This document shows positions 1 through 58,700 of a DNA stretch of 64,000 bases, one piece after another. This DNA is from Amphibalanus amphitrite (taxonomy: Eukaryota; Arthropoda; Thecostraca; Balanomorpha; Balanidae): assembly GCF_019059575.1 (NCBI RefSeq), contig NW_024881714.1, forward strand, positions 248,001-312,000, written 5' to 3'. The position numbers were made by a program, and so were the translations under genes. The notes beneath the pieces are model-generated. The model had not been told where the DNA came from. It was given only the letters and a program-made list of their open reading frames with translations, and did no database searches. Numbering within the stretch: position 1 is the first letter of the stretch; each line of letters opens with the position of its first letter.

Positions 1-2076
1 TACTCCGCACGGGCCGGCGCGGCCCCATCGTGTTCGGTGACCACGTGCGACCGGCCTGTCTGCCGCCTCCGAACGACATCAGTGCCGAGTTCACTGCCTG
101 TCTCGTGTCCGGATGGGGTGAGCTTAAAGCTGTAGGGGGGTGGGGTGTGGAGAGCTGTATGGGGTGGGTGAGCTGAGAGCTGTAGGGGGTGGGTGAGCTG
201 AGAGCTGTAGGAGGTGGGTGAGCTTAGAGCTGTAGGGGGGTGGGTGAGCTGAGAGCTGTACATAGGGGGTGGGGTGAGCTAAGAGCTATAGCAGAGTGAT
301 TGGTGGGATGGGCGTTGAGTTATAGGGGAGCAGAGCCAGAGGCCGGTGGGGTGAGCATAGAGCTGGTGAAGCAGAGGGCTGGGGTATACCGTGGGATGGA
401 CAGTGATGTGAAAGGGCGTACTTTAGCAGTAGCTGTAAGTTGTAACCCTGGAGGATCAAATCATTTTGGATTTTGAACGGCAGCTATAATAATAAATTAA
501 CGTGAACTACATTGAATAGCTGATTAAAATTATAATTTTGAGTGTGAAATAGTATTTTATTCAAAATTGGGTACTCTTTTGTGGTTGCTGGGGGTAAGTA
601 TACATTTTATCGCTATAATTGAGTGTCTTGTAAATTAAAGTAGAATTTCCGCGGTTCTCCGCTATTTTTCCCGTCATCTCCATAGAGATGTCACCTCACC
701 CTTGACGCCGCCCTGTCGGCAGGCGCCACCGACACTGAGCGTCGTCCGAACGTGCTGCACGGCACGGAGGTACCGTACGTCTCCTCCGACTTTTGTTCGT
801 CGCCGGAGGTGTGGGGCGCCCTGTTCAACGGCACTGGCCAGCTGTGCGCCGGTGACACGGCCGGCGGACGGGACTCGTGCGGCGGCGACTCGGGCGGTCC
901 GCTCGCCTGCCGGGACGCCAGTGGTGAGTGGGGACACCAGTGCTGGAATGGCAGGGACGCCAGTGGTGGGTGGGGGACACCAGGGCTGGAATGGCAGGGA
1001 CGCCAGTGGTGAGTGGGGACACCAGTGCTGGAATGGCAGGGACGCCACTGGTGAGTGGGGGGACACCAGGGCTGGAATGACCGAGACGCCAATGGTGGGT
1101 GAGGGACACCAGGGCTGGAATGGCAGGGACGCCAGTAGTGAGTGGGGGATTCCAGGGCTGGAATGGCACTGGCAGGGACGCCAGTGGTGAGTGGGGACAC
1201 CAGGGCTGGAATGGCAGGGACGCCGACGGCTTTTAAATGAATGCAACGCGTCCCCGAGCGCTGTTACACATGTTTAAGCCGGTAATTGATTTATGTCGAC
1301 GTTTTAGCCATCCGAGGTCTCCCATCCTCCATGCTGTCTGATGTCTGCTGTGTTCTTGCCGTCTAACTGTACTATTTTATAAGTTCCGGCATACAAGTCA
1401 CATGAGCTGCTCCACGCGCTCGTGACTGAGGTCTCCTGCGTCTTTTAATCTCCCCAGTCTCAGCCAACCTGAGACACAATAGCCCATGCGGCCTGGCCAT
1501 TGCCAGCCTGACGGTATCACATCACCCGTCTTTCAGGCCGTTCTGGCGCGTAGGATAGTCCCTGGGGCTCAGATACTGTCCCCGGTCGCCTATCTGACCT
1601 CTCCTGGGGCCCAGATGTTCGATGTATGTTTCCTGTCTGACCTATCCTATCTTTCAAGCCAGTGCAGTGGCTGGGAGGCTGACATCGTCTCCTGGGGACC
1701 AGATGTTCGGTTTACGTCTCTCCTCTCCTGTCACTCCTTTTTGGCGTCTCCTGACATATCCATTGTTCCAGGCCGGTGGCTGGCGGCCGGTATCGTCTCC
1801 TTTATCTCCTGTTGTGTCTCCTTTCTGGCGTCTCCTGACATCTCCATTTTTCCAGGCCGGTGGCTGGCGGCCGGTATCGTCTCCTGTTGTGTCTCCTTTC
1901 TAGCGTCTCCTGACGTCTCCACTGTTCCAGGCCGGTGGCTGGCGGCCGGTATCGTCTCCTGGGGCTCCGACGACTGCGGTCAAACGGTCCGGGTTGGCGT
2001 CTACACCCGCGTCTCCGCTTATGTGCCGTGGATCGTATACGTAATTGACAACGTGTTCGAATTCAGCTCCGGCTAA
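1..2076 (+). CDS. Trypsin-like serine protease gene, 3' part (spliced, 5' end outside window)
   Basis: Three exons, 1-117, 723-923 and 1931-2076, join in phase 1 at both introns and read through to a TAA at 2074-2076. The product is the C-terminal half of an S1-family (chymotrypsin fold) serine protease. Seen in order: a strand ending in VRPACLP, the SGWG motif, a Cys-rich stretch, GDSGGP with the catalytic Ser, then GIVSWG and GVYTRV near the C-terminus. The residue six before the catalytic Ser is Asp (in RDSCGGDSGGP), which in this family means cleavage after Arg/Lys. The catalytic His and Asp exons would lie left of the window. Such enzymes are normally secreted, acting in digestion, clotting or immune cascades; I cannot tell which here. 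Both introns carry minisatellites made of copied splice sites. Confidence 0.9.
3..117 (+). CDS. Serine protease exon a (partial at window edge)
   Basis: Open frame from base 3 gives the strand before SGWG (PIVFGDHVRPACLPP, then CLVSGWG). It ends at GGATGGG|GTGAGC with donor GT at 118-119, phase 1. The exon begins outside the window. Confidence 0.88.
118..360 (+). repeat. Minisatellite carrying copies of the exon-a 5' splice site
   Basis: About six or seven copies of a roughly 26-bp unit, core TGGGTGAGCTGAGAGCTGTA, start at the authentic donor and continue into the intron. Most copies keep GGTGAGCT, so each is a potential 5' splice site. Confidence 0.85.
361..722 (+). other. Intron a remainder, no other feature
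   Basis: AT-richer intron sequence that ends in the acceptor CTGTCGGCAG at 713-722. I see no gene or mobile element in it. Confidence 0.7.
723..923 (+). CDS. Serine protease exon b with catalytic Ser
   Basis: Starts after CAG at 720-722 in phase 1 and ends at GCCAGTG|GTGAGT (donor 924-925), phase 1. It encodes the disulfide-rich segment and GGDSGGPLAC. The Asp in RDSC sets trypsin-like specificity in this family. Confidence 0.9.
913..1232 (+). repeat. Minisatellite carrying copies of the exon-b end and 5' splice site
   Basis: Seven copies plus a partial one of a 42-48 bp unit begin inside the exon (GGACGCCAGTG) and include the donor GTGAGT. Starts near 915, 956, 999, 1041, 1084, 1127 and 1177, then a broken copy at 1219. 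Five of the seven keep GTGAGT; two read GTGGGT. Confidence 0.9.
1233..1485 (+). other. Intron b middle, no feature seen
   Basis: Unique intron sequence between the donor-type array and the acceptor-type array. Confidence 0.6.
1486..1930 (+). repeat. Minisatellite carrying copies of the 3' splice site and exon-c start
   Basis: Repeated blocks of pyrimidine-rich CTCCTGAC...TTCCAG followed by the exon start GCCGGTGGCTGGCGGCCGGT. Exon-like starts are at 1772, 1856 and 1931 (spacings 84 and 75 bp). Diverged copies lie near 1535 and 1655. Both spacings are multiples of three and the frame is open from 1486 to the stop. Confidence 0.88.
1931..2076 (+). CDS. Serine protease terminal exon c
   Basis: Starts after TTCCAG (AG at 1929-1930), phase 1, and encodes RWLAAGIVSWGSDDCG, then GVYTRV and the C-terminal helix (AYVPWI), ending in TAA. 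The copy at 1931 is chosen because it continues directly into coding sequence, but the copies at 1772 and 1856 could also act as acceptors. Confidence 0.88.
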
Positions 2077-3000
2077 AGTACAACTGCCCCAATGACGTCA
2101 CTGGTGGAATACAGCGGCTAAGTGTGGTTGACGTCATTGGAGGAACTCAGCCACAGCGTTCTACTGAGACTTACCGAGCCTTTGTTATCCGGGAGCTTGT
2201 TCTTTCGAGTGGCTTAGAGCTGCCTGTGGGTAGTTTTTTTTTTTAACGAGAACTGTCTGCAAAATGTGCTCAGTAGGTGGGATATTACGAGAACGGGACA
2301 GACGTAATCTTTGATATTTTTGTGGGATTTTCGTGTCTTATTGTAATCCATCTCGTACTCCATAACCTACTCTATATGCCACTGTAAGAGTCATTATGCG
2401 AACGTGAACGGACTATGGACACTGACAGTACTTCGTGACTGATGTCGCACCGTTTGGGAATCTGGCGTCTCCACCTTGAGGGCGTGGTGTTTTAAAAGAG
2501 GTGTGAAAATATATTCAGTACCGCACCACTTTCACTACATCTTGTATTCATCATTGAACATGTTGCTTTCAACACAAGTAAAATTGTAGCGGTGCATTGC
2601 TCATTGCTCCAAGGACGGACATTGACAGTTTCGTTCCATGGTCGTGTGGAAAACTGCCGGCTAGGAAATGTAAAAGAGGGTCTGTTATCGACGGCGGGGT
2701 CTGTCTCAAAGGCTGCGGTAATTTAGATAAGATATGCAGTTGCACGCACAGATTCGTAAATAAATGGAACGTCTATAGCAATACGCTGTAATTAAATTCC
2801 AATGACGATTAACTTGCTGCGACGACCCACACTAAGTGCTCTAGTATCTCTATACTATATATGATTTAAGTAAGGTTTAACCCAAGTGAAGGAAGGCAGC
2901 CTTTGAATTGTACAGCAGCCCATTTTACATCACCATCCATTATACATCAACCCGCGCTCCGTACGTAGTATACCGCGCGTACGGTATACGGCTGCTCTAA
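2077..3000. other. Intergenic: protease 3' UTR and spacer
   Basis: An AATAAA lies at 2759-2764 and could be the protease poly(A) signal. I see no convincing gene here. Short open frames at 2597-2791 lack family features. Confidence 0.45.
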
Positions 3001-3284
3001 CACGCCTGCACCCCGCTCCCCCCCCCCCCTCCGGATAGCAGCCGGCGAGCGTACACAAGGTCACCGGGCGCCGGCGCCGGGCGCGGCGACTGATGCGCGA
3101 CTGGCTCAGTGCAAGGGCTCAGTGTGCTCAGTTGGTGTCCGGAGCGCGGTGCGGCGGGGAGCGGGCCACGTCTCTCAGCACCGCACTCGGTCGTGCAGTC
3201 TATGTGAGGACTCCAGGCTCCAGCACTAATTGGTCATAGCATCTGCCGCGAGAAGACTATCACAAGTCGCCGCATTTGATCGCA
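3001..3284 (+). promoter_or_regulatory. Probable promoter and 5' UTR of the PM20D1-like gene
   Basis: A GC-rich stretch directly upstream of the start codon. Three TCAGT initiator-like motifs (3106-3110, 3119-3123, 3128-3132) fit the arthropod Inr consensus TCAGT. The transcription start itself is inferred. Confidence 0.4.
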
Positions 3285-3555
3285 ATGTGGGACCTAGCAC
3301 CTTCCATCGCGGCGGCGGCCGGTAGTGCTCTGCTGGGTCTAGTGTCGGTGGTGGTCGGCCGTACACTACTGGCCCGTCGGCGGCACTACGTTTTCAGCCC
3401 CGCTGACCTGAGCTCGGCTGACCTGACCGCGGAGGACCTGCAGGGCAGCGAACAGCGTCTGGCGGGGGGTCTGGCCATACCGACCATCTCTGTGTCTCAT
3501 GACGCCCCGCCACCCAAGAAGGAGCTACTCGACTATCACAAACATCTCCGAGAGA
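3285..3555 (+). CDS. PM20D1-like exon 1
   Basis: ATG at 3285 and an N-terminal hydrophobic segment, then LAGGLAIPTIS, the family's substrate-proximal strand. Ends at CCGAGAGA|GTGAGT, phase 1. Confidence 0.9.
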
Positions 3556-5154
3556 GTGAGTACTGCATGCGTGCTGGTGCCGAGGTGATGTCTGTTGCCA
3601 GTAATGTGTCATTTATCTGTCGTCGTTGATCAATTTGCGTTATTTGCCTGTTGTATACCGTATGCGTCCGGTTGTTGTTTCTAATAACTCGCACAAGATC
3701 ACCTGTTTTTATGCACATGCCATGATGTTAATCGTTGCAAGACACGCTGTAGGCGTCCGGTAACCTGATCTGAAAGTGTTTATCCAGATGACATCGGTTC
3801 CGGCCGTGGCTGGGAGTGTTTAGGGTGCGAGTTTTAGCGTCATTCGGCGAAACCACGCCACCCCGGGTTCTCCTCTTGATCGTCTGACCATCCCCGTCCG
3901 CCCGCAGGTTTTCCAACCGTGTTCAACTCTCCGCTGGTTACGGTGGAGATTGTGAACGAGCTGAGTCTGCTGCTGACGGTGCACGGCTCGCGGTCCGAGC
4001 TGCGTCCCTACCTGCTGCTCTCTCACATGGACGTAGTGCCCGTGAATGAGGAGCGCTGGAACCACCCGCCGTTCGGAGGCCTGATCAAGGACGGCTTCAT
4101 CATCGGTCGGGGAGCCATCGACGTCAAACAGACCACGCACGCTATCCTGGAGAGCTTGGAGCACCGACTGAAGACTGGAGACGCGCCGAAGCGGTCACTC
4201 TTCGTCGCACTGGGACATGACGAGGAGATTAACGGCACGCGAGGAGCCAAGGAAATCGGTAAGCTTCTGGGAGAGCGAGGCGCCCAGCCGCTGTTTATTA
4301 TAGACGAGGGCACGGCCATTCTGGACCGGTTCATGCCGGGCGTGCGCTCCCTGGTGGGGGTGGTGGGGGTCTGTGAGAAGGGCTACCTGTCCGTGGAGGT
4401 GACGGCTCGCGGCGAGGCCGGCCACTCGAGTATCCCGCCGCCGGAGACGGCCGTCGGCCGGCTGGGACACGCGCTGGCCCGTCTCCACCCGAACCCGCAG
4501 CCGCTGCTGCTCGGCCGCGGCCCAGAGATGGAGCTCATCCAGCTGGCCGGCGCCGTGGCAAAGGGGCCGTTCAGGTTCGTCTACGCCAACTTCTGGCTGT
4601 TTAAAGGTCTCATCCAGAAGGCGTTCCTCAAGAACCGTGCCATGCAGGCGACCATCCAGACGAGCACAGCTGTGACTATCATAAAAGGTGGCTACAAGGA
4701 GAACGTCGTGCCCGGCGAGGCCACGGCCGTCATCAACCACCGCGTCTCACCGCTGATGGACCGTGACGCCGTCATCGCCGTCGACCGCGCCGCCATGCGC
4801 GACCCCTCGCTCGAGCTCAAAGTGCTGCGCGAGAGCGCGCCGTCGCCGATCGCTCCGTACGGCGAGGAGGACGGCCCGTTCGGTCTGATCGGCGCCACCC
4901 TACAGCAGATGTACGGAGACGAGGCGATGGCCGTGCCGGGGGTGATGATCGCCAACACGGACACGCGGCACTACCTGGAGCTCACCGATCATGTGTATCG
5001 ATTCAACCCGATCGTGCTGCGGCCGGACCAGCTCGGCATGTACCACGGTGACAATGAGATGATTGCCGTCGACAACTACCACCACTGCGTCCGCTTCTAC
5101 TACCGGCTGATGAAGAACTCGGAGAGTGACGCCGCCGTGGCCAAGATGCCGTGA
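3285..5154 (+). CDS. PM20D1-like N-fatty-acyl-amino acid synthase/hydrolase (peptidase family M20)
   Basis: Two exons, 3285-3555 and 3908-5154, give 505 aa, close to the roughly 500 aa of vertebrate PM20D1. PM20D1 is a secreted enzyme that condenses free fatty acids with amino acids to N-acyl amino acids and hydrolyses them. Residues 8-28 form a hydrophobic signal or anchor segment. The M20 di-metal site is complete: His130 (LLSHMDVVP), Asp132, bridging Asp162 (GRGAIDVK), general base Glu196 and ligand Glu197 (GHDEE), Asp223 (FIIDEG) and His470 (MYHGDNE). The GNTDSR-like motif of PM20D1 appears as ANTDTRHY. The start is the first ATG, with good phase through the single intron. Another M20 carboxypeptidase activity is possible, but end-to-end similarity favours PM20D1. 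Confidence 0.93.
3556..3907 (+). other. PM20D1-like intron 1
   Basis: 352-bp intron, GTGAGT to CCGCCCGCAG. No repeat or other gene seen. Confidence 0.85.
3908..5154 (+). CDS. PM20D1-like exon 2 (catalytic and lid domains)
   Basis: Begins after CGCAG at 3903-3907 in phase 1. It reads SFPTVF across the junction and stays open to TGA at 5152-5154. It carries all the metal ligands, the dimerisation/lid domain and the C-terminal catalytic half. Confidence 0.93.
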
Positions 5155-5645
5155 AAGGTGGTGAGCGGTGAAGGGTCTCTCGCAGAGGCAGATCAGTGGA
5201 TAGCGGCAGCCCGGGCTTCGAGGAGAAACGACTCTGCAGTTGGAAGCACACGGCTGACCAGCGACGGGCTGCGATGGATCAGCGATGAGCTCTATGAGAT
5301 GGGTTCGCACATATAGACACTGTGCTGTTACCGGGTCGTTAATGCCATTTGTCATTATTTTGACGGCTGTGTATTTTGTTGTATGATTTATTACGTTAAT
5401 GAAGGTATGCAACGCGCTATAAATGGGCAATATGAAAAGGTTGTTGTTAAGCAGCCCTAAATGCACATTGCATTAAGCATTTGAAGGACAGCCTTGCTAA
5501 ATATATGTAATGGAAAAGTTTGTACATGTAATTGACTGGCGGCTTTGGGTTCGTTCTTCCTTCGGTTATGGTTACTCCCCATGAATAGACAGAAAAGAGC
5601 GCCGACAGGCGACCTCATAAATTAATAAAATAGTTCAGTGTCCCG
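5155..5645 (+). other. PM20D1-like 3' UTR
   Basis: Non-coding sequence from the stop to just past the poly(A) signal at 5624. Confidence 0.6.
5624..5629 (+). terminator. Poly(A) signal AATAAA for the PM20D1-like gene
   Basis: Canonical AATAAA 470 bp after the stop codon, the best-placed hexamer before the convergent neighbour. Confidence 0.6.
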
Positions 5646-5930
5646 ATGCTATCGTATTAGGATCAAAATGCAGTGAAGGTCAACAAGCCATGACAATGCA
5701 TTTCATCATGTCTCCACATAATCATACCTCACGAGGCGCAGCAAGCACCTGATTCAGAAGTACTTGGCCTCTGACATGAGCACCCGAGCTGTGACATGAG
5801 CACCTCCACTTAAGGGCAGGACACACCTCAGACCAATGCGATATCGCCGTATCTCCTCCACTATCGGCAGCGACAAGACACCTCACAAAAACACTGAGCT
5901 CGGCCCACCGCCCACGTGGATATGTAAAGC

Positions 5931-5936
5931 TTTATT
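5931..5936 (-). terminator. Poly(A) signal AATAAA for kazrin
   Basis: AATAAA on the - strand, 410 bp beyond the kazrin stop codon. It implies a 3' UTR of about 6345 to 5910. Confidence 0.65.
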
Positions 5937-6345
5937 TAGCCACTGGCGATGCGCACCGCGTCGGTAATATATAAAGTGAGTGAGGGCGACGGTCGACGCC
6001 CGTCGACCTGCGCGCGCCGGCGAGCAGGGCTGCGACGAACCGCGCGTCACCACGACTTGAGCTGGCGTCGGCGGCGCGCCGTCCGTTTGTACAGCGGGGG
6101 TCGGTCTCTGGCAGCGCCGCCGCACGCTGCGCGCCGCTCGCGACATGACTAGAGCTTTGGCAACCACGGTGGCGCCGCCTGCGCGCTGCGGCCGGCCCGT
6201 CGTCGGCCGCCTCTCAGATATATCACAGCGGCGCCGGCCACATTTTACCGAGAGCAGCGGCAGCCAGAGCGCCACGCGCGCGCCCAGCACCATCTCCCGG
6301 CGAAAAATTAAACTAGAGTTTGGTCACGGTGCCTCTGGCGGCGCC

Positions 6346-55304
<48,959 letters not shown>

Positions 55305-55770
55305 GACGCTCGATCGTCGCGGACGGTCCTCGGTCACTCACAGATCACTGCCGGACTTCATCTAAGCCGCCTTCCGTCCACGGACTGCATTGGATCACCG
55401 CCGAGAGGCCGGGAAGTCGGGTATCAGATGGCGGCCTGCCCGCGGCACCGTATCGATTGGGCGGCGCACGTGTCGCCCCAGGTTGCCGGCTGGGCGTCCA
55501 CCGGTCTCTCGGCCGGCCTGCGGCGTCACTGTCCGATTACATCGCGCTGGTCGGTCCGCGCGCGTATTCTTGGTATTCTGCTCGGCGTTGGACGCGTCGG
55601 ACGTCGGGGCCGCGCTGCTGGCAGCCGCGCGACTGTGTGACGCTGGCGACGGCCGGAGCCTCGTCAGAGGGGGCGGGGCGCGGGGGCGGCGACGACGACG
55701 GCGGCGGCGGCGGCGGGGAGGGGTGGCGGTGGGGAGGGGGAGGGGAGACGATGTCCCTCGAGCTGCATAT
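55305..55770 (-). promoter_or_regulatory. CpG-rich 5' UTR and promoter region of kazrin
   Basis: Very CpG-rich sequence with GC-box-like GGGGGCGGGG and a (GGC)n run at 55670-55740, directly upstream of exon 1. The start site is not visible. Confidence 0.45.
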
Positions 55771-58700
55771 TCACCGAAAGTGTAGAAATATCTGTGACTT
55801 ATCGACCGAACAATCTGACGGCGACAGCGTCGGCTCGCCGCCGGGACACCCGTATATCGCCGTCAAATAGCGACAGCAGTGGCCGGGGCGACATTTGATC
55901 GCAAATCTCCCCGATTTATATCGCATTAATGACTCAGCCGGATTGCTGCAGAGCCGGGGTCGCTGTTTATCTGCATGGAACCACAAGGAATGTGGACAGG
56001 GATTATCGTCCCATTGGCGACCAGTGCAGATGCGCAACTTATTTCGCAAAGCGCCCGTCTGGCACCAGGATAAGCGGGAGATTAGCGACGTAAAATCGCC
56101 GGGTGGATGCCCATGCCCCTGTGGCTGCTGGCCTGGAACGGCGCCGCGGATCAGTCCGTCCCGCAGCTACAAGCTATGTATCTGGTGAAAGCGTTCTTGC
56201 GCTACTTTGGTTTTAGCATTCATTTCGCATTACTTATGTAGAAGACTGATTTAATTAAATAAAGCTTATAAACATGAGTAGGTATGAAGGATAAATACCC
56301 ACTAGGATGGATAAATAACTTTCATGAGCAGCCTCTGTCAACGGAGGACTAATATAATCGACCTTATTTGTCTATCTTCCGGATCGACCGCTCTCTGACG
56401 CTGCTGAACAAGTTGCTATCCCCAAGCCACAACACGGGAGCCAGCGGCTCGCGGAACAAACGACTTTTGGCCAGTTAGCCCCGAGGGAGAGGTGATTTTG
56501 CCAACTCCTCAAACAGGTGACTCCCCGGAGCTTAGAACAAGAGCAGGCACGGAAATGTTAGCAGTTGAACAAAGGAGACACATTTTTGATTAAATGGTTG
56601 AGAGACTAATTATTACAAAACGTCTGCACGAAACAGCTGGGGCTAACGGGCTAATCTATCAAAACGATTGCAGAAGGAAAACAAGGTGGACAACTTGCCA
56701 GACAGACAAATAAAGAGAAATGATGTAGCAATCCATATAAAAGACTGTTCTTCTCGTAAATAATAAAATGCAAGGAATGTTCTAAGCATGCTACCCATTA
56801 CAACGAGTCATTCTAAGGGCTCGGAAGCGACCTGATGAGTCAGGAGTTGACGTGCGTAGACACTCCTCGGTGAATTCCATTTGGGTACACTAACGCCTCC
56901 TTGGCCTTTCCAAATAGCTGTTTGGTGACGGTCGAACGATCTAAGGAGAAGCACGGAGAAGGACCAGCCACAGGTGGTGGAGAGCGCCGGGCACTCTAGT
57001 TCTACCCGCTAGCTGGGGACCGCGATTCAGTCAGCCAGAGACCACGGTTCATTCCGCTGTAGCCAGTCGTATCACCAACTCGATTCGAGAGCTCAGACAT
57101 AGCCATTAGCCAAGAATAACCACACATCACGGTTCATGTTTCAGCAGCCGCGCGAAAAGAATTCACGTCTCTCTCCCCTCAGCGGCAGCCGTATTCTGAG
57201 TCCCCGTTGACCTCAGTCCCCTGCGAGCACCGTCGTCCCTCAGACCTCCGCGACTGCTGGAGTCACGGCCTCACCGCCTGACCGGTAGCCCCGATGACGT
57301 GGCCACCGGCACCACAGGCGCGTCGGCAACCGGCCAGTGTTTTCATTCCCGGACAATGGCTCACAGTGCGGGTAGACGGCCTTCTGGCACCGGCTCGCGT
57401 TCGGCCAGTGCTTACCGTGACGCGGCTTCAATCGCAAACTCGTCGCGCTCGACGTTTGTTGTCGGGAGTCCATCGCACGGTCAATCGATTTGCGCCAGCT
57501 GTGAGGACGCAATCAGACAGACGGGTGAACGTTTATGGGTGTGTGACGGATGCTCCACCGCCGTGTAGACAGCGGGGACTGGCCTCTGGCGGTCAGACAA
57601 CGTCGCAGCGCGGTCGGCACCGGGCCTCTCATGTCCACCGTCCCGTGGAGAAGTCGCCGGTGCAGACGGCCATCGTCGTGGTCACCGAGCCTTGAGTGCC
57701 ATCAGCGCGGGCTGTTTCTGTTGGCCCCGCCCGGCCCGCTCGCTGACGACCTCTGCAGGCCGCTCGAGGGCTAACTAAGAGCGTCGGTGTCGTTACTGCG
57801 GTCCCGTCAGTGTCGTTACTGTGGTCCAGACAGTTCGTGGATGGCCCAACCTCGGTCCGTGAATGGTCTCCTGACCAGTCCACGGACGGTTTCATGCCGG
57901 TCCGGTTCATTTTACCGGGTGCACAGAGAAGTAATCCGACAGGGAGACAGAAAAACGAGTGATAACAACAGACATATGGGAGAAATAGAGCATCCGTGAC
58001 GGGAGACATTGCATTCGCCGAATAGCGTAGTGCAGAATAACTCAGGCGAAAAAGCTTTCTTGTGTTCCTATTGCCATCATATTAGTGCTTAAGCACAAAA
58101 GACACCTTCTGAATGAAGGCGAAACAGGATTACCTGCTAGCAGAGTACGAATGTCGAAATTTCGGGAACTGGTCCGGCCCGCGGTCTGTGCCTTGCTGCG
58201 GACAGTTGGCGCGGCCTGTGGACGATGGAGTGCTGAGAGACGATATCATCGGTCCGGAGCGGGCTGAGCGGAGAGTGCCGACAGTAACAGATACCCTCGG
58301 CGAGGCCAGTGGAGTCGGGACGGGACGCCGACCGGCCTGCACGAGCTGACAAATGACCCAGCACTGCGGCTGGAGGAACGGCGAACAGCGATACTCGACT
58401 ACCCAGCGACCGTCCACTGGGAGCGAGAGCAGGAAATGATGGCAGATCAGAAACGAGATGAAATGGAGGGTACTCAGTGCTACGAGGGTTCTCCGTCCCT
58501 GTCTGCTGCAGAAAGCATGGAGGTAAAATGCTGGCCATTGATCAGAAACAGAACTGCAGGGCCGCACTGGATTGTGGCGAGACGAGGTGGGGAGGGACGA
58601 CAGCGCAGTCTGTGGCCAGGGTATGAAACAAGAGCACCATGCCAATTGCCAAAGTTAATTTTGCAAATACATAATGAAGGTGCTTCCTGGGGGTGAGGGA

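Noticed and set aside
674..1246. Several long open frames on both strands, Pro/His/Trp-rich
   Set aside because: They are translations of the exon-b minisatellite; the real gene uses only 723-923.
57299..57568. 89-aa frame with CxxC...CxxC (CASCED, CDGCS)
   Set aside because: One weak zinc-like pattern in GC-rich DNA with overlapping frames on both strands.
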